A stretch of DNA of 64,000 nucleotides, taken from assembly GCA_019925795.1 (NCBI GenBank), contig CM034311.1:37923472-37987471 (forward strand). Reading direction: 5' to 3'. The DNA comes from Dendrobium chrysotoxum (lineage: Eukaryota; Streptophyta; Magnoliopsida; Asparagales; Orchidaceae). Below, piece after piece: positions 1-11,090 of the stretch; within the stretch, counting starts at the first letter, position 1, and each line of letters opens with the position of its first letter. A program made the translations under genes and the position numbers. Under the pieces are notes generated by a model that saw only the letters and a program-made list of their open reading frames with translations, had not been told where the DNA came from and searched no databases.

Positions 1-296
1 CTAAATAGAGGGAAAGGATTAGGGTTAGGGTTATGTTATGTTTTACTGATTTTGAGTTTTCTCTTAGTTTGGTTTGGGCTTTAGCCGCCGGCTAGGGATT
101 GGGAGAGCTGGATCTTCCTCTCAAATTGAAGATCCATTGTATCTTGTTTGTTTGCTTCCACTTTTCATCAATTATCAAGTTACCCTAGTGTTTTGCCACT
201 GGATTTATCTCAAATTCCACTTGAACCTTGCTGAAATTCCAAATTTCAGCCAAGATCTTTTAGATTCCTGCACTTGTTTCCTAACAAAGTTTCACC
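1..296 (+). mobile_element. Gypsy LTR fragment at window edge
   Basis: The stretch around 80-150 (gattgggagagctggatc, then a run ending in a TTGTATCTTG motif) resembles positions 61525-61580 inside the LTR of the Gypsy element at the right end, in the same orientation. Similarity fades after about 160, and the outer end lies beyond the window. It abuts an RTE fragment at about 297. I infer a truncated LTR; the exact limits are uncertain. Confidence 0.5.
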
Positions 297-790
297 GCCA
301 TCTTATAAAATTTTCCTTTAAGATTAACGAGTACTTTTCTATCACACTGGATGCATTCCTCTTCTTCAACCATTCAACTTGAATTTTACTTATAATATTC
401 CCATCTCTTTCACCATCCTTTGAATAATATACTCGAGATATCTAAAACATGCACTCTTTTTAATGACTTGGGCACCCAATGTCACAATCCCACTACTAGA
501 TCTATTACTGCTAAAATTACACTCTATACATTTGATTTTAGATCTATTGAAACAAAAACCTTTGGACTGTAAGGTTGAACTCCATAATTCAAGTTTTTCA
601 TCAACTCCCTCTTTAGTCTTATCAACAAGAAGAATATCATCAACAAAAAGCATACACCAATGTACATCCTCTTGAAAATGTCTTGTAAGAACACCCATGA
701 CTAAAGCAAAAAGATATAGAACTAAAGCTGATCCTGATGTAATCCAACTGAAATAGGGAAATACTTGGTCAAACCACCTTTTGTTAACAT
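297..790 (-). mobile_element. RTE-type LINE fragment (reverse transcriptase 3' part)
   Basis: The minus-strand translation contains [20 protein letters not shown], the FVDD form of the reverse transcriptase catalytic box, followed by the LELW..TLQSKGF and RSKIKCIECNFSSNRS stretches typical of plant RTE elements. The same stretches occur in the longer RTE copy at 31545-31720. The fragment starts inside the RT domain and breaks off before the 3' end. It contains frame breaks, so it is a dead relic. It sits where exon 2 of formamidase gene C would be expected by comparison with genes A and B. Confidence 0.8.
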
Positions 791-792
791 TT

Positions 793-2092
793 AGATTCTA
801 GCATATTGTTAATAAAATAAATTCTTTGGTTTTGGAGATGAGAAGTCTTTTTCTTACTTTCATAATCATTATTGACCGGAAAAAGGAGCCTTTGATGGAT
901 CAACTATGACAAATTCCAACAAAGTGATCTGAAGAAAGTACTCGTCATCTTGTGTTTGGAACTTTACTATTTTTAACTTCGTGAACTTTTAGTCGGGGAA
1001 GAAACTTGTTAACCAGACCCATTGGAGCCTGAAAGAATATCATTGGCTCTTATTGTGTAATTGATTACTGAAAATAGTGCTCTATTTGTTCTTTAAAATT
1101 GTGTTCCATCCTCTTAATGACCAGCCACCATGAAGGCCCTGGTTGGTTTCTTGGGGCTCATCTGGTTTTCAGTCATTATTTCTCTTGCACAAGCTCTACT
1201 TCTAGGCCTGAATTTTCTTTTATACCAATATTCTTTTAGTCTGTCATTTGAAGTTCTTTTCTCTTACCAATATCACCACTTTGAGTGAACTTTTCACTTT
1301 TCAGCTTACAAAAGCTTAATTGCTTTGCATCAATCATACCAGAAATCAGAATCACTACAAACTATCAATAATATTCTCTGGTTGTTTTCAGCTATGTTTT
1401 TCATTCAGTATTTCTTTTGTCCAGTTACCTCATCACCTCATGTCATTTCACAACTGAGTAAAGAATGCTATAGTTCTCCAGCGTATTTTGCATCAACTTA
1501 CAGAATTGAGAATCACCATAAAAAATAAATACTCTGGTGCTATTTTATTCAGGAACTGAGTACTTACAATGGCCAGATCCATGGATTTGATGTCCATGGC
1601 AGAATCATTATCTGCAATGCTTCCTCCTGACCAGTCCATCATCTCCACCCGAAATAACTCTCCCTCTGTCACCTCCGCAACTGCGGGTATGCGAGGATGC
1701 CAACGGTTATGGAGAGGGTACTTCTGCTCCCATGGCTTCTTCTTGAGGTCGATCGGCACAACCAATCTGGGACTTGGAGGAGCCATCACCTGAATTTGTG
1801 AAGGAGCTCAGCAGCCGAGCTTAGATGATCGCTAAATTCTGTGAATTCTGCGCATGATTGTGAGTCTCTTGTTTACTGAGATGAAAACAAAAAGTGGGTC
1901 TGAAAATCCTATGCGTCATTTGTATTTTGTTTGGCTGTATATTTCATGATTGTGGGTTGATGGACATGTTGAAAAGGATTTTCATTATTATCGTCGAAGG
2001 AGTGGTCCGTCTTGCTCTATGTTGATATTATCCTTATTGTTTGGTTCGTATTTCTTGGTTAATATTTGATAAAGAACTGTAACATTATGTAA
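793..2092. repeat. Segmental duplication, left copy, block 1
   Basis: This block closely matches 35403-36555, which is intron 1, exon 1 and the upstream region of gene B. The left copy keeps about 80 bp near 1893-1975 that the right copy lacks. The match stops at the RTE fragment on the left and at TAACATTATGTAA (2080-2092) on the right. The matching unit includes exon 1 of gene C. Outside exon 1 (for example 793-1567) I see only intron sequence. Confidence 0.85.
1568..1786 (-). CDS. Formamidase-like gene C, exon 1 (partial gene)
   Basis: Exon 1 of an acetamidase/formamidase-family gene (FmdA/AmdA), 73 codons, starting [20 protein letters not shown] and ending at ATT|GTAAGT, a strong donor. 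It is open and nearly identical to exon 1 of gene B (same [20 protein letters not shown] core), with R for H at residue 31 and MDLAI instead of VDFNI at the end. Family members hydrolyse formamide or short amides to acid and ammonia. In genes A and B exon 2 lies about 1.15 kb downstream, but here that position is taken by RTE and Gypsy fragments and homology stops at 793. Either exons 2-6 lie left of the window behind an intron insertion, or the gene is truncated. Exon certain, gene activity unknown. Confidence 0.75.
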
Positions 2093-2137
2093 CAGAAAGA
2101 TGAAATGAGCTTATCAAATTATTTTTAATGAAGATAA

Positions 2138-2232
2138 AGATATTGTTTATTCCATTTTGTAAAATATAAAGGCTGACATATATATAGATATAGTTTATTC
2201 CATTTTGTAAAGTATAAAGGCTGACATATATG
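2138..2232. repeat. Two-copy 48-bp direct repeat at a deletion junction
   Basis: Two nearly identical units (core TTATTCCATTTTGTAAA) follow each other with a period of about 48 bp. They lie exactly between the two blocks of the left segmental duplication, where about 3.4 kb present at 36556-39981 is missing. The repeat may be filler made during repair. Confidence 0.7.
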
Positions 2233-4938
2233 AGTGTGAATATGATGCAATAGTCAGCAATGAGATTCATATTACATATGACATATATAAGATTTTCAAA
2301 TAATAGCATCGAAGTCAGTGTCGACGAAGAGTATAAATAATAAGGGTCGATGGAGACTGCTAGTGAGAACGAGTAACTTGTTGAGGTGAATGAATATTGT
2401 AAGAATGGAGAAGGCTGGAAGGTTTGATGATGAAAATCAGTTGTATGCAGTGTTTGGTTACATAATAGGTATAAAAATAGGAGAAATGTGCGTTAATTTT
2501 GGAGGTTAGTGACGCATTGCTTGGGGCGTCTTGCAAATGGCTTCATTGACGAGCTCAAATCACATGAATGAGGATCAAGAAGGCATACTCGTGTGATGCC
2601 AAGAGAAAACATTAGAGAAATGGTGAAGTCCACAGAGAATCATAGTAAGCATGCATGATTACATGAATTCGAAAGGTTGTGGAATGTTGTGATGCAATAG
2701 ATGGACACATAAGGCCAATGTGCATGAGGGACATTGGAGGGCTGAGGTCTTGATTGTGGATGTAATTGGAGGGTGTATCACATGGTTTGGAAGTATTGCA
2801 GATTACACGGACAAACATGTGCACACACATAGGCTTGGTGCATATTTCAAGCATAAAGGCATACTTAATTAAGAGATACCATACTTACTTGAGTTCTAGG
2901 AATCCGCTCATCTCTATTGCTCCACAAAATGAAACTTCACCATCACCTTGAGAGAAGTGCATGTCACCTGTACTGAGGTTTGCACCTTCCACAAAATCTG
3001 GAAGATATATTTTTGATCCTCTACTTAGATTTTTGATGTCACAATTTCCTCCATTTTCCCTTCCTGGAATTGTTCTTGCAGCCTCATTTGCAATCTTCGC
3101 CTATTCAGGTGTTCCGTCATTAATCTATAATGCACAGGAATAGTGAACTTGCTTATTTGATCTATGTCTGTAGTTCAATTTGATTATGATAATGCATCTT
3201 TTTTGAAGGCATTCAACTGAAATTTAATATTCTTAAATGATTCTCATCATCATATCATAAGTTTAAGATTTTATATGTACCATGAGTACTTTGATTCAAA
3301 GTAGAAGTTTGGTCAGATATAGTTGTGACATACAGGAAGTTTCATGATGATGGGAATGCAGTCTTTGTACTTCATAATATTAGTTTTTTTTTAATTTTTT
3401 TATAGTTTAGAATCAATGCCATTCAGTCAGCATAATGAAGCACTGTTCTGATTATTTGTTTCAACTCATTTAAACTGTTGAGATTGGTTAACTGTAGAGC
3501 CAATGAAGAAAGAAAAATATACTAGACCATCATGAAATTTGAATGAAAGATAGAAGCTAGTTATCATTCCTCTCCTATGCAACAAATTGACAATTGTGTC
3601 TTATTTTACTATTTTGGTGATGAGTATATCAGTTGTGAACAAGATGTTTTTCGTGTAAATTCTTAAGTTAGGAAATGGAGCAAGGGTGAAGAAGGTTGAC
3701 AGTTGTTGACTATTATTAGCTATGAGTCCGGTGCCACAAGTGATTAAACTATAATATCAATTAACACAGCGTGAAGTAGATTTTTGTCTAGAAAGAGATC
3801 CAAGAATTATGATGATATCAGGAAAATTGAACTTCATGAAGTGCCGAAGCAAGATACAAGAAGGATAAGGACTAGAAAGGGTGAAATGAAATAGGATTCA
3901 GTTTCTCATCAAAGTTATCTATGAAAAAAAAAGGGATTTGAGAAGTAGATATGCTCTTTATTTTGATCTCGGGCCCATGGATTTGAGCCATGCAAGCATT
4001 CTTTTTACAAAAATATGGATGGTAGAAGTAGAACTAACACATCAACCCTATTTAGACACCGACTTAGTGGAAGCTTAATGTATTGGGTATATCTTGCTTT
4101 AATTCTACAAGTTGGTTTAACTTGACATCAACCATATTTAGACACCGACTTAGTTGAAGCTTAATGTATTGGGTATATCTTGTTTTAGTTTTACGAGTTG
4201 GTTTAACTTGAAGAGAGAAATTCACAAAAGGAGATATATAATAAAGATTGAACATTGACTAACTTAACTAAAAATGAAGGTTCTAAAGGTGTTCGATTTA
4301 CACAACTAAATTTAGTTGTCTAGTGGCAGTTTTTCTGTCTATGAGTTTGATGTTGACTTCATATGCTATGTTTCGTGTCTGTAGATTCCACATAGTATGC
4401 AAATTTACTAATGGTCTTATTGTTTGATTTGGGCGGTGGTTTTTGAATTTGTACCCTGGTTCTTTTGGTTAGGGAAGTTGGAGTTTTTCATTTTGGGGCA
4501 GTAGAATTTGAATTGATGTGAAAGTTTTCATTTCTTCTTTGTATTGTGTTTTAACTAAGGTTGATGGTTGTGGGTTTCCTCAAACTTGTTGTATTTGTAG
4601 AGACTTCAAGGTTGTGGTTCTACTTGTGTCCACTTGGTTTGATTGTTATCATGATTGATAGTTTTTTCACAGGCTGATTGGACTGTGGAATAAATATTTA
4701 GAAGCTTTAAATGATGGCTACAACTAATTTCTATCTTGTAAATTTAATTTAAACTTCTGAACAGTTCTTGTCTCAACCAAATTTACTAGCTTAGGAGATC
4801 GGGAATCTATAAATAGTACTTGTATCTTACATATGGGTGAGATTTTATATTATTTATGATTGGGTTTGCATAAAATTCATCTATCAATATATATTTGGAC
4901 ATGAATCCATTTGACATTGTGATAGCCTAATAGGATAT
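2233..4938. repeat. Segmental duplication, left copy, block 2
   Basis: This block is collinear with 39982-45278, that is exon 4 and the flanking introns of gene A. It lacks the right-copy insertions at 40337-41095, 41393-41712 and 43472-44984. It ends at GGATAT (4933-4938), precisely where the Gypsy remnant begins. Outside the exon-4 relic the block is AT-rich intron sequence with no coding content. Confidence 0.9.
2889..3124 (-). pseudogene. Formamidase pseudo-exon 4 (A-like copy)
   Basis: 236 bp, the same length and splice borders (ATTATAG acceptor, CTCAA|GTAAGT donor) as exon 4 of genes A and B. The translation reads INDGTPE*AKIANEAART, so the Trp codon of the conserved GTPEWEK stretch has become TAG. 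Further on it reads LPDFVEG where A and B have LPVFVEG. The family block [19 protein letters not shown] is intact. Exons 5 and 6 of this copy are deleted, and exons 1-3 would have lain to the right, where Gypsy and other repeats now stand. It is closest to gene A. It cannot encode a working enzyme. Confidence 0.88.
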
Positions 4939-5404
4939 TGATAGGAAACACTTGAAGATCTCAAGAATTTTCTAGCAATTTTTGAAAAACAATGAGAATT
5001 ATCTACAAAAATCCACACAAAACCAGGAAAACAGTAGATAATGTGTATTATTTGATGAAATAGAAATGAAAAATACCAAGATACAATTGATCCTCTATTT
5101 GAGAGGAGGATCTATCTCTCCCAAATCTCTAGACGCCGCTAGAGCCCAAAAACCTAAGAGATCTCAAATTTTAGCCAAATTCAAGATGCCCTAATCCTAG
5201 GAAAACAAACTACTTAATGCATACAATCCAAAAGAAAATCTCTAAATAGTCCCTACATTCAAATTTCCCTCATAACTACCTCAAAAATCATTCCTAAATA
5301 GCTCTGTTGGATTGGGCGGTTCGGTCGACGTGTACAAGAGAGGCGAAACTCTTTCGCCTTTATCTTCGTGACCGGGTGGACCGGTCCAATGGATGGGTCT
5401 AACA
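4939..5404 (-). repeat. Gypsy 3' LTR (of element on minus strand)
   Basis: Read on the minus strand it starts TGTTAGACCC and ends CCTATCA. It contains the CTAGAGATTTGGGAGAGA stretch shared with the LTR at 61238-61746. A purine-rich tract (GGGAGAGGGTA, 5416-5406) lies immediately inside, as expected of a polypurine tract. Its left end abuts the segmental-duplication block exactly. Confidence 0.8.
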
Positions 5405-5454
5405 ATACCCTCTCCCAAAGACCCACCTTGTCCGCAAGGTGGAAAGATGACACC

Positions 5455-6843
5455 CTCCTCCATTCCCTCTTCATCACAAACGATAAGAACCTGAAGAGTT
5501 CAGTCCTTACACCTGTGCCTCGGCGTATACCTCTCATCGCATCTAAAACAGAGCCCCTTCGCCCTCTTCTTATGTAATTCCATTTCTGTGAGCTTCTTGA
5601 ATTTTTCCCCAGGTCTTCCACCGACAGTCTTCTCCTTCGGGGTCTCCCGAAGGATACCCGGTGTCAGCTCCTTGGATGTCAAAAAGGTGGTGGTCATGCT
5701 GTACGTGCCTCCTAAGCTACTGCCTTCCGTCCCTTTCTCTAGGTGCCTCTAATCCTCCACCAACTAAGCTAGCTTCATAGTCTCTCCCAAGTCATGAGGC
5801 CTCATCACTCTAACTGCGGCCCGGATCTCTGGTTTTAATCCCTTCATAAGTTCCCCTCTAGCATGGTCTCAGAAAGACTGTCCAATCGGCTAGCTAAGTA
5901 CTCGAACCTCTCCCGGTACTCTATAACTAAATCATCTTGTGTCAAGGCGAAGAACTGCTCGTAGAAGTCTCCTCCCCTGTCGGTTTGGAATCGTTCTAAT
6001 AGGCAATCCTTGAACTCCCTATTACTGCGTATGGGTCGTCGCATGTCTCTCCACTGGTACTAAGCCAAAGCCTTCCCTTCCAAGCATAGGCTAGCTGCCG
6101 TCAGTCTTTCCTCTTCTGTCAATCTATTGACAGTAAAGTATCTTTCCACCCTGTAGATCCACCCATGTGCATCATCTCCCTCAAAAATAGGCATATTCAG
6201 TTTCCTCACTCTCAGATCTCCTCCGTCAACCCTGCTTCTTCCAAAATTTCTCATTCCCCAAGGGGGTGGTTCCCTTGCATTGTGTCAATCATCCCTCCTC
6301 CGCTCGCACCCAAACCTTTCATCACAAGCCCACCTTCTCCCTTCAAATTCAGCACCCATTCGATCATATTCAACCCCTCTCCTTTCAAATTCGACACCGC
6401 TTCGATCATAATCAAGTCCTCGCCTTTCAAATTTAACCCCTCTTCTTTCAAATTCAACACCCCTTCACTCATGCCCACCCCCCTCATGCCTCTCCACATA
6501 CCATTTACCTGACTCCTCCCTAAGAATAGGCTCTAGGGGAGGCATTTTTTTTGTTCCTTCCAAAATCTCCACCTCCTGATCTTCCCTTTGTTTGATTGTC
6601 TTAGATTTATCCCCACTTCCCTGGCTGTCGGTGACTTCTCTCACCTCCGACGGCATTTTTTTGGTTTGGCCCTCGAGCAACTTCTTCAACATCTCCTCCA
6701 GGATGAAAAAAATTCGAATCGATCTCATCATGGATGACTGAAATATCTTTCTTTAAATCTAAAACTTGAGTTTGGAGATATGAAATTTCAGATTTCATTT
6801 GTCTGATCTCCCCTTCCAATACTTTGACCTTTCTTCCCGCCAT
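5455..6843 (-). pseudogene. Decayed gag of Gypsy element
   Basis: Pieces of one gag protein in several frames. The N-terminal piece starts MAGRKVKVLEGEIRQMKSEI and looks coiled-coil. Then come LNMPIFEGDDAHGWIYRVER and FKDCLLERFQTDRGGDFYEQ in the capsid-like region, and AKGLCFRCDERYTPRHRCKD, the zinc knuckle. Each has a close counterpart in the open gag at 61891-63324. Stops and frame changes separate the pieces, and the last codons run straight into 3'-end sequence, so this gag is dead. Confidence 0.85.
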
Positions 6844-7050
6844 ATGTCCCTGGCTCTTTGTCAGGTTCAAAAATCCAAATTTTCCCACTAAAAATAGCAA
6901 AAATCTCGGTCCAAAGTAGAAAACTATGCTACAGGATTTTCTCCAAAAATAGCCTGGAAACCTCTCTAATACCAATTTAATAGGAAACACTTGAAGATCT
7001 CAAGAATTTCCTAGCAATTTTTAAAAAACAGCGAGAATCCTCCACAAAAA

Positions 7051-10000
7051 TCCTGATCCACGCACAGTCCTCCGATCGCCTTTGCTCCTTCACCTAGCTG
7101 CAACAACTCTCTAGTGCATATCTTCTCCGCTACAAATCCAAAGCCCACTAGTACCTCTTCCTAAGACAGCCCAATAACCAGCCCACTAACCATCTTCACT
7201 TCCAGCCCCTCAGTGAAGCCAAGTTTTAGCCCACCATCCCTCTTCTCCCTTCCAGCAAGCCAAAAACTCAATAGTTGCAGCCCATCACTCCACTAAGTCA
7301 CAACTTCTCCAACCCAATAGCAACAAATCACGCAGCCCTCTTACAAATCCAGCCCACTTAAAATCAGCCCATTACAAACCCACTACATACTTTCCCCTCT
7401 CAATCCACCTACAGCCCACTCATAAATTCACCCAAATAGCCCAACCCATTTTTCTCAATACTCTTATTTATTATTATTAATTATTACTATTAATTAATAT
7501 TATTAGTTAATATTATTAATTACTAGTATTATTAATCTTATTATCAATATTATTATTAGTAAAAGAAAAGGAAAGATAAAAAAAGGGAAAGAGAGAATTC
7601 CAAAAAAAAGGAAGAAAGATAAAAAAAAGAGAGAAAAAGAAGAAAAAATAGAGTTTTTTTTGTGCTCATCATCGTCGTTGTTGCCTCGACATCGTCCCCA
7701 TCAACCCCCTCTGGAAGGTGTAAATGATTTTCAAACTCAAAACCCTCAAACCCCATTCTCGGCATTTGCGGCCCATTGGGGGATCCCCTATACATGCTTT
7801 TCTTAGTATGGAGGAGGAAACCCGGTACGACGCTTGTGGCGAGGCGGGTAGGCCATGTACACACTTTTCTTAGTATAACGGGGATACTCCTAAGTACTCG
7901 TGCACGTGCTTCTATGCCTGTGGTGAAAAATTGCAAATACTTCAAACACGTACCTCGAAGATCCATACACATTTCTTTGCGTGGTAAGATTAAAACTATG
8001 GTTGCGGTGTCGCCCAGCACCTATCATACACGCTTTTCTTAGTATGATGGGAAGGCCCGGCTCCCCAATATTTTCCTAAACAAGGAAGACATTGGGAGGC
8101 CGCCGAATTTTTTCAGTGAAACAAAGGACCTGGACTTAAAACAAAATGCAGGGAACTGAACATATAAATTGGACCACAGGGAACCTAACTTAAGCTAATT
8201 CATAGGGAACAAAACTTAAGTAAGTTACTTGGAACAGAACTCGAATTAATAAGCAGAGAACTAGACATTAAAGTTGACGAATACATGATCACACCAAAAT
8301 GCAAATGCTAATTAACAAATCTGAATTATCCAAATGAGCATAAGCAAGGAGGGGACTTGTGATGGACAGAACTCCAAGCACAATTGCTTGCAAGCATTCA
8401 TTAATAGCAATCAAGGATGATGTGTGGTTTAGTTACAAATAAATCATGAAGTACCTTAACGAGTGTTGCAAATCATATACGAATAATAGTAACTGAGGTG
8501 TGACATTGTCATCATTTATGCCAGCAAACACACTAACCTTTTGCAAGTAAAGGAGGCTGTCATGCAATGAACACAATGACTTGTTAGCCAGGGTGTATTC
8601 AAGAAGCCTCTCACGAACATACACAATGCGACATGCAAATGAATACACTGATCCGCTTGTGAGTGACGACAACGGATAAGCTATGAATGTAACAGTTTCC
8701 CTTCAATCAATGTCAATGGACTTGCAGATGCATGCAGAAGTCTCCCATGAACACAAAGCCAGTATGCAAGTAGATGTAGCAACTTGCCAATCAGTGTGCG
8801 TAGGGAGAATCAATGATGATGTAGCTCAACTGGCAGCCAACAGTAGCATGCAAGCGAACATATTGAATTTACCTGCAAGCAATACTAATTAATTTGCTAA
8901 GAATACATGCTGTCAGTAAGTGTGCACAGGAGCTTTGCAACAAATGTGACAACCCGCGTGGATCTTCTGCAAACATGAAGGAGAGGATTGTAATGAGCGC
9001 GGCACATCGGGTACCGTCAGAAGCATCAAATCATGATGAATACGAGCTCCTATGAGTCACCGTAGGAAGCTTGTCATGCACGTAGAAGCTTGCTTACAGG
9101 TAGCAATTGGAGACCTGTTACATACACAACATGCCGTTTACTAGTAAATACAAAAAACCTTCATCAAATGCAGACACCTACGAGTCGTTATAGGAAACTC
9201 GTCATGTATACGACATGCTATCCACCAGTAAATAAAGGGTTGTGATAAATGCAAATACCTACAAGTAACCATAGGAGATTCGTCATTGCACGACGGCTTA
9301 TTTGTAAGAAGAAAAAAAGCAACCTACAGTACAACGCTACGATTCATCTGTAAGCAGAAATTGAGAATTTGCAGTAAAAACTGTGCTAATAAATTGAAGC
9401 AATAAATTTGCAGTGCTAGGTTATCATGCTAGAAAGATCAGTTCGCTTGCAAATGATAGGTGGAGGGCTCCTGACGAGCATGATATATGTACACACGTGG
9501 GGTCTAAGGATCTGCGCGAGTCAAAAAAATGAACTTAAGATCAAGTCCGATCCTTCTATGTGAATTGATAGGAGTCGACACGGCTTGAGCCATCAAACAA
9601 ATGTATGGTCGCGACTTCGATTGGGATATTTGTTTTATGCATTCATATTAGACCTTTAAGGTCTATAATAAGAAAGTATTTATTAATAAAGGTATGAAGC
9701 CGACAACAAACCTGATCCTTTGTCGACAAGCAGATAAAGTTGACAGACCCAACAAATAATGTGAAATTGCCCATCAGTGCCCTGATGATGGCCGTGTTGA
9801 TAGAAAATCTCAATCGGAGAGGACCCAGACATTTAAAATGCCTCTCAAATTTCTATTAAATACAAGCATTTAAGCTTACTTTAACATCACCCCGATGATG
9901 GCCGTGTTGAATGTAAATTTCAACCGAAGGAGTTAACTTTCAAAGACGTATCAAAGATTCAAAGCTCTTTATTCATGAACGATGTCAATGTTTAAAACTA

Positions 10001-10931
10001 AAATTAATTATCAAATACTTAAAAACAAAATTCCATCCACCATCCACAACTATTTGCCAAGGTGAACAAGTTTGAAAATCACTTCAGCTCACAAAGAGCA
10101 AATGTCTGATCGAGAATACCACTAGGATTCATTCTCTATCCGTCTCTTGCCAGTAAGGACGTGGAATGTGTCCTCTAACTGGTGGTCTCGTCGCCAAATG
10201 GCACCATTGGTAAACGGTTATGACCGGGACCCTCTGACCAGGTGGGTTTACTGCAAATGACACCATTAAATTACGGTCATGGTCATAGCCCGTATATTCC
10301 CTAACGACTTCAAATCATTGAGTAATGAATCAATAATATATGATATATAGGGCACAAAGCCCTCTGTTAGCTAAGGTGGATTCAAATCTGTTCCATTATG
10401 TAAATATTCATCCTAGGTCTACAAAGTACTCTTGGATGAAGCAATCCATGGCTGCTGACAAGGATCCTTCTGTCAGGTTGGGTCGACTACCTCCTCTAAG
10501 TAGACCAGGGATCATGTTGACAAGGGAAGATGGAACCATGGGTCTTGATCAGGTCTATCATCATTCCCCCCACCATCCACTTTAAGTACACGGTGGTGAA
10601 TTTCTAATTTTAAATATTAAAAATTTCAAATACCAAATCATGCTGCTACTATATGCAAGATACTACGTATTTATTTGACGACTAGCTTGAATCGAAAATT
10701 TTCTCTTGCTATCGGGAGGGGCAATTAACTATATAGGCTTGCGCCTATAGGAAATCTAAACTCAGATCATAAAGTCCTCACAAAACGAGGGTGAAATCTC
10801 TGGGTAGTGTCTTATTTAAAGCTCGATTGCCTTTTGAAAATTTGCCTCGGAACTTATTAAATCTCTCATTGACAACCCAAAAAAGAGAAATGGGCCGCGA
10901 AGAGGCCGTAGCATGAATTTTCAGAGCCCTT
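7051..10931 (-). mobile_element. Large non-coding repeat, left copy (LARD-like)
   Basis: Most of this stretch has a diverged counterpart at 47070-51905: 7051-7365 matches 47070-47382, and 8650-10931 matches 47382-51905 after large internal rearrangement. Both copies end at GAATTTTC(A/G)GAGCCC. No protein domain is recognisable. The minus-strand start (GGGCTCYGAAAATTC) resembles the start of some plant LTRs, but I find no paired LTR, primer site or target duplication. A large retrotransposon derivative is the best guess. The left end abuts the Gypsy LTR stub. Confidence 0.5.
7797..8045 (+). repeat. Three spaced copies of a CTTTTCTTAGTAT motif
   Basis: The motif CTTTTCTTAGTAT occurs near 7798, 7865 and 8033, each inside a longer similar context (tacacgcttttcttagtat). 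They look like degenerate tandem units inside the large repeat. No function is evident. Confidence 0.5.
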
Positions 10932-11090
10932 AATTTTAACTCCAAAAAGATCACCATCAGTGAACTTTATGAAATCGAAATTGATGCCTACAAATTAAAA
11001 ATTCTTGAAAATGCCAATGCAAATTTAGAGGTCAATGTTTATGATTTGACCTTATTTCATGATCTTGCAATCAAATCCTTAGATTTTTTC
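10925..11090 (+). other. Coding-like stretch of unknown identity
   Basis: After a TTTTCAG at 10918-10924, one frame reads ALNFNSKKITISELYEIEID and continues open with protein-like composition (AYKLKILENANANLEVNVYD) to about 11090. I do not recognise the family. It starts exactly where the large repeat ends, so it may be an exon relic beside the insertion or chance. Confidence 0.2.

Larger units (their letters stand above)
4939..7050 (-). mobile_element. Gypsy element remnant, gag only, pol deleted
   Basis: On the minus strand: a short stub of 5' LTR (about 6970-7050, matching 4940-5020), a primer-binding region (AATTGGTATTAGAG), a broken gag, then a direct jump near 5453 to the sequence next to the 3' LTR. 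Protease, reverse transcriptase, RNase H and integrase are absent. The 5' LTR is cut after about 80 bp, where a different repeat begins at 7051. The family is that of the element at 61238-64000. Confidence 0.82.

Noticed and set aside
17..32. Telomere-like TTAGGGTTAGGGTT near the left edge
   Set aside because: Only about two units inside LTR-like sequence. Plant telomeres are usually TTTAGGG and occur in long arrays.
2961..3143. Plus-strand frames over formamidase exon 4 (also at 41825)
   Set aside because: Antisense shadow of the real minus-strand exon.
4316..4400. tRNA-like TAGTGGTAGC...TAGATTCC stretch repeated at 43148 and 24583
   Set aside because: The copies are explained by duplication of the host intron. 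The boxes do not fit tRNA spacing and no cloverleaf is apparent.
5259..5621. 120-residue open frame on the minus strand
   Set aside because: It runs across the end of the degraded Gypsy gag and into the 3' LTR in a different frame from gag; not a gene.
7441..7640. AT and purine-rich low-complexity tracts
   Set aside because: Simple sequence without pattern suggesting function.
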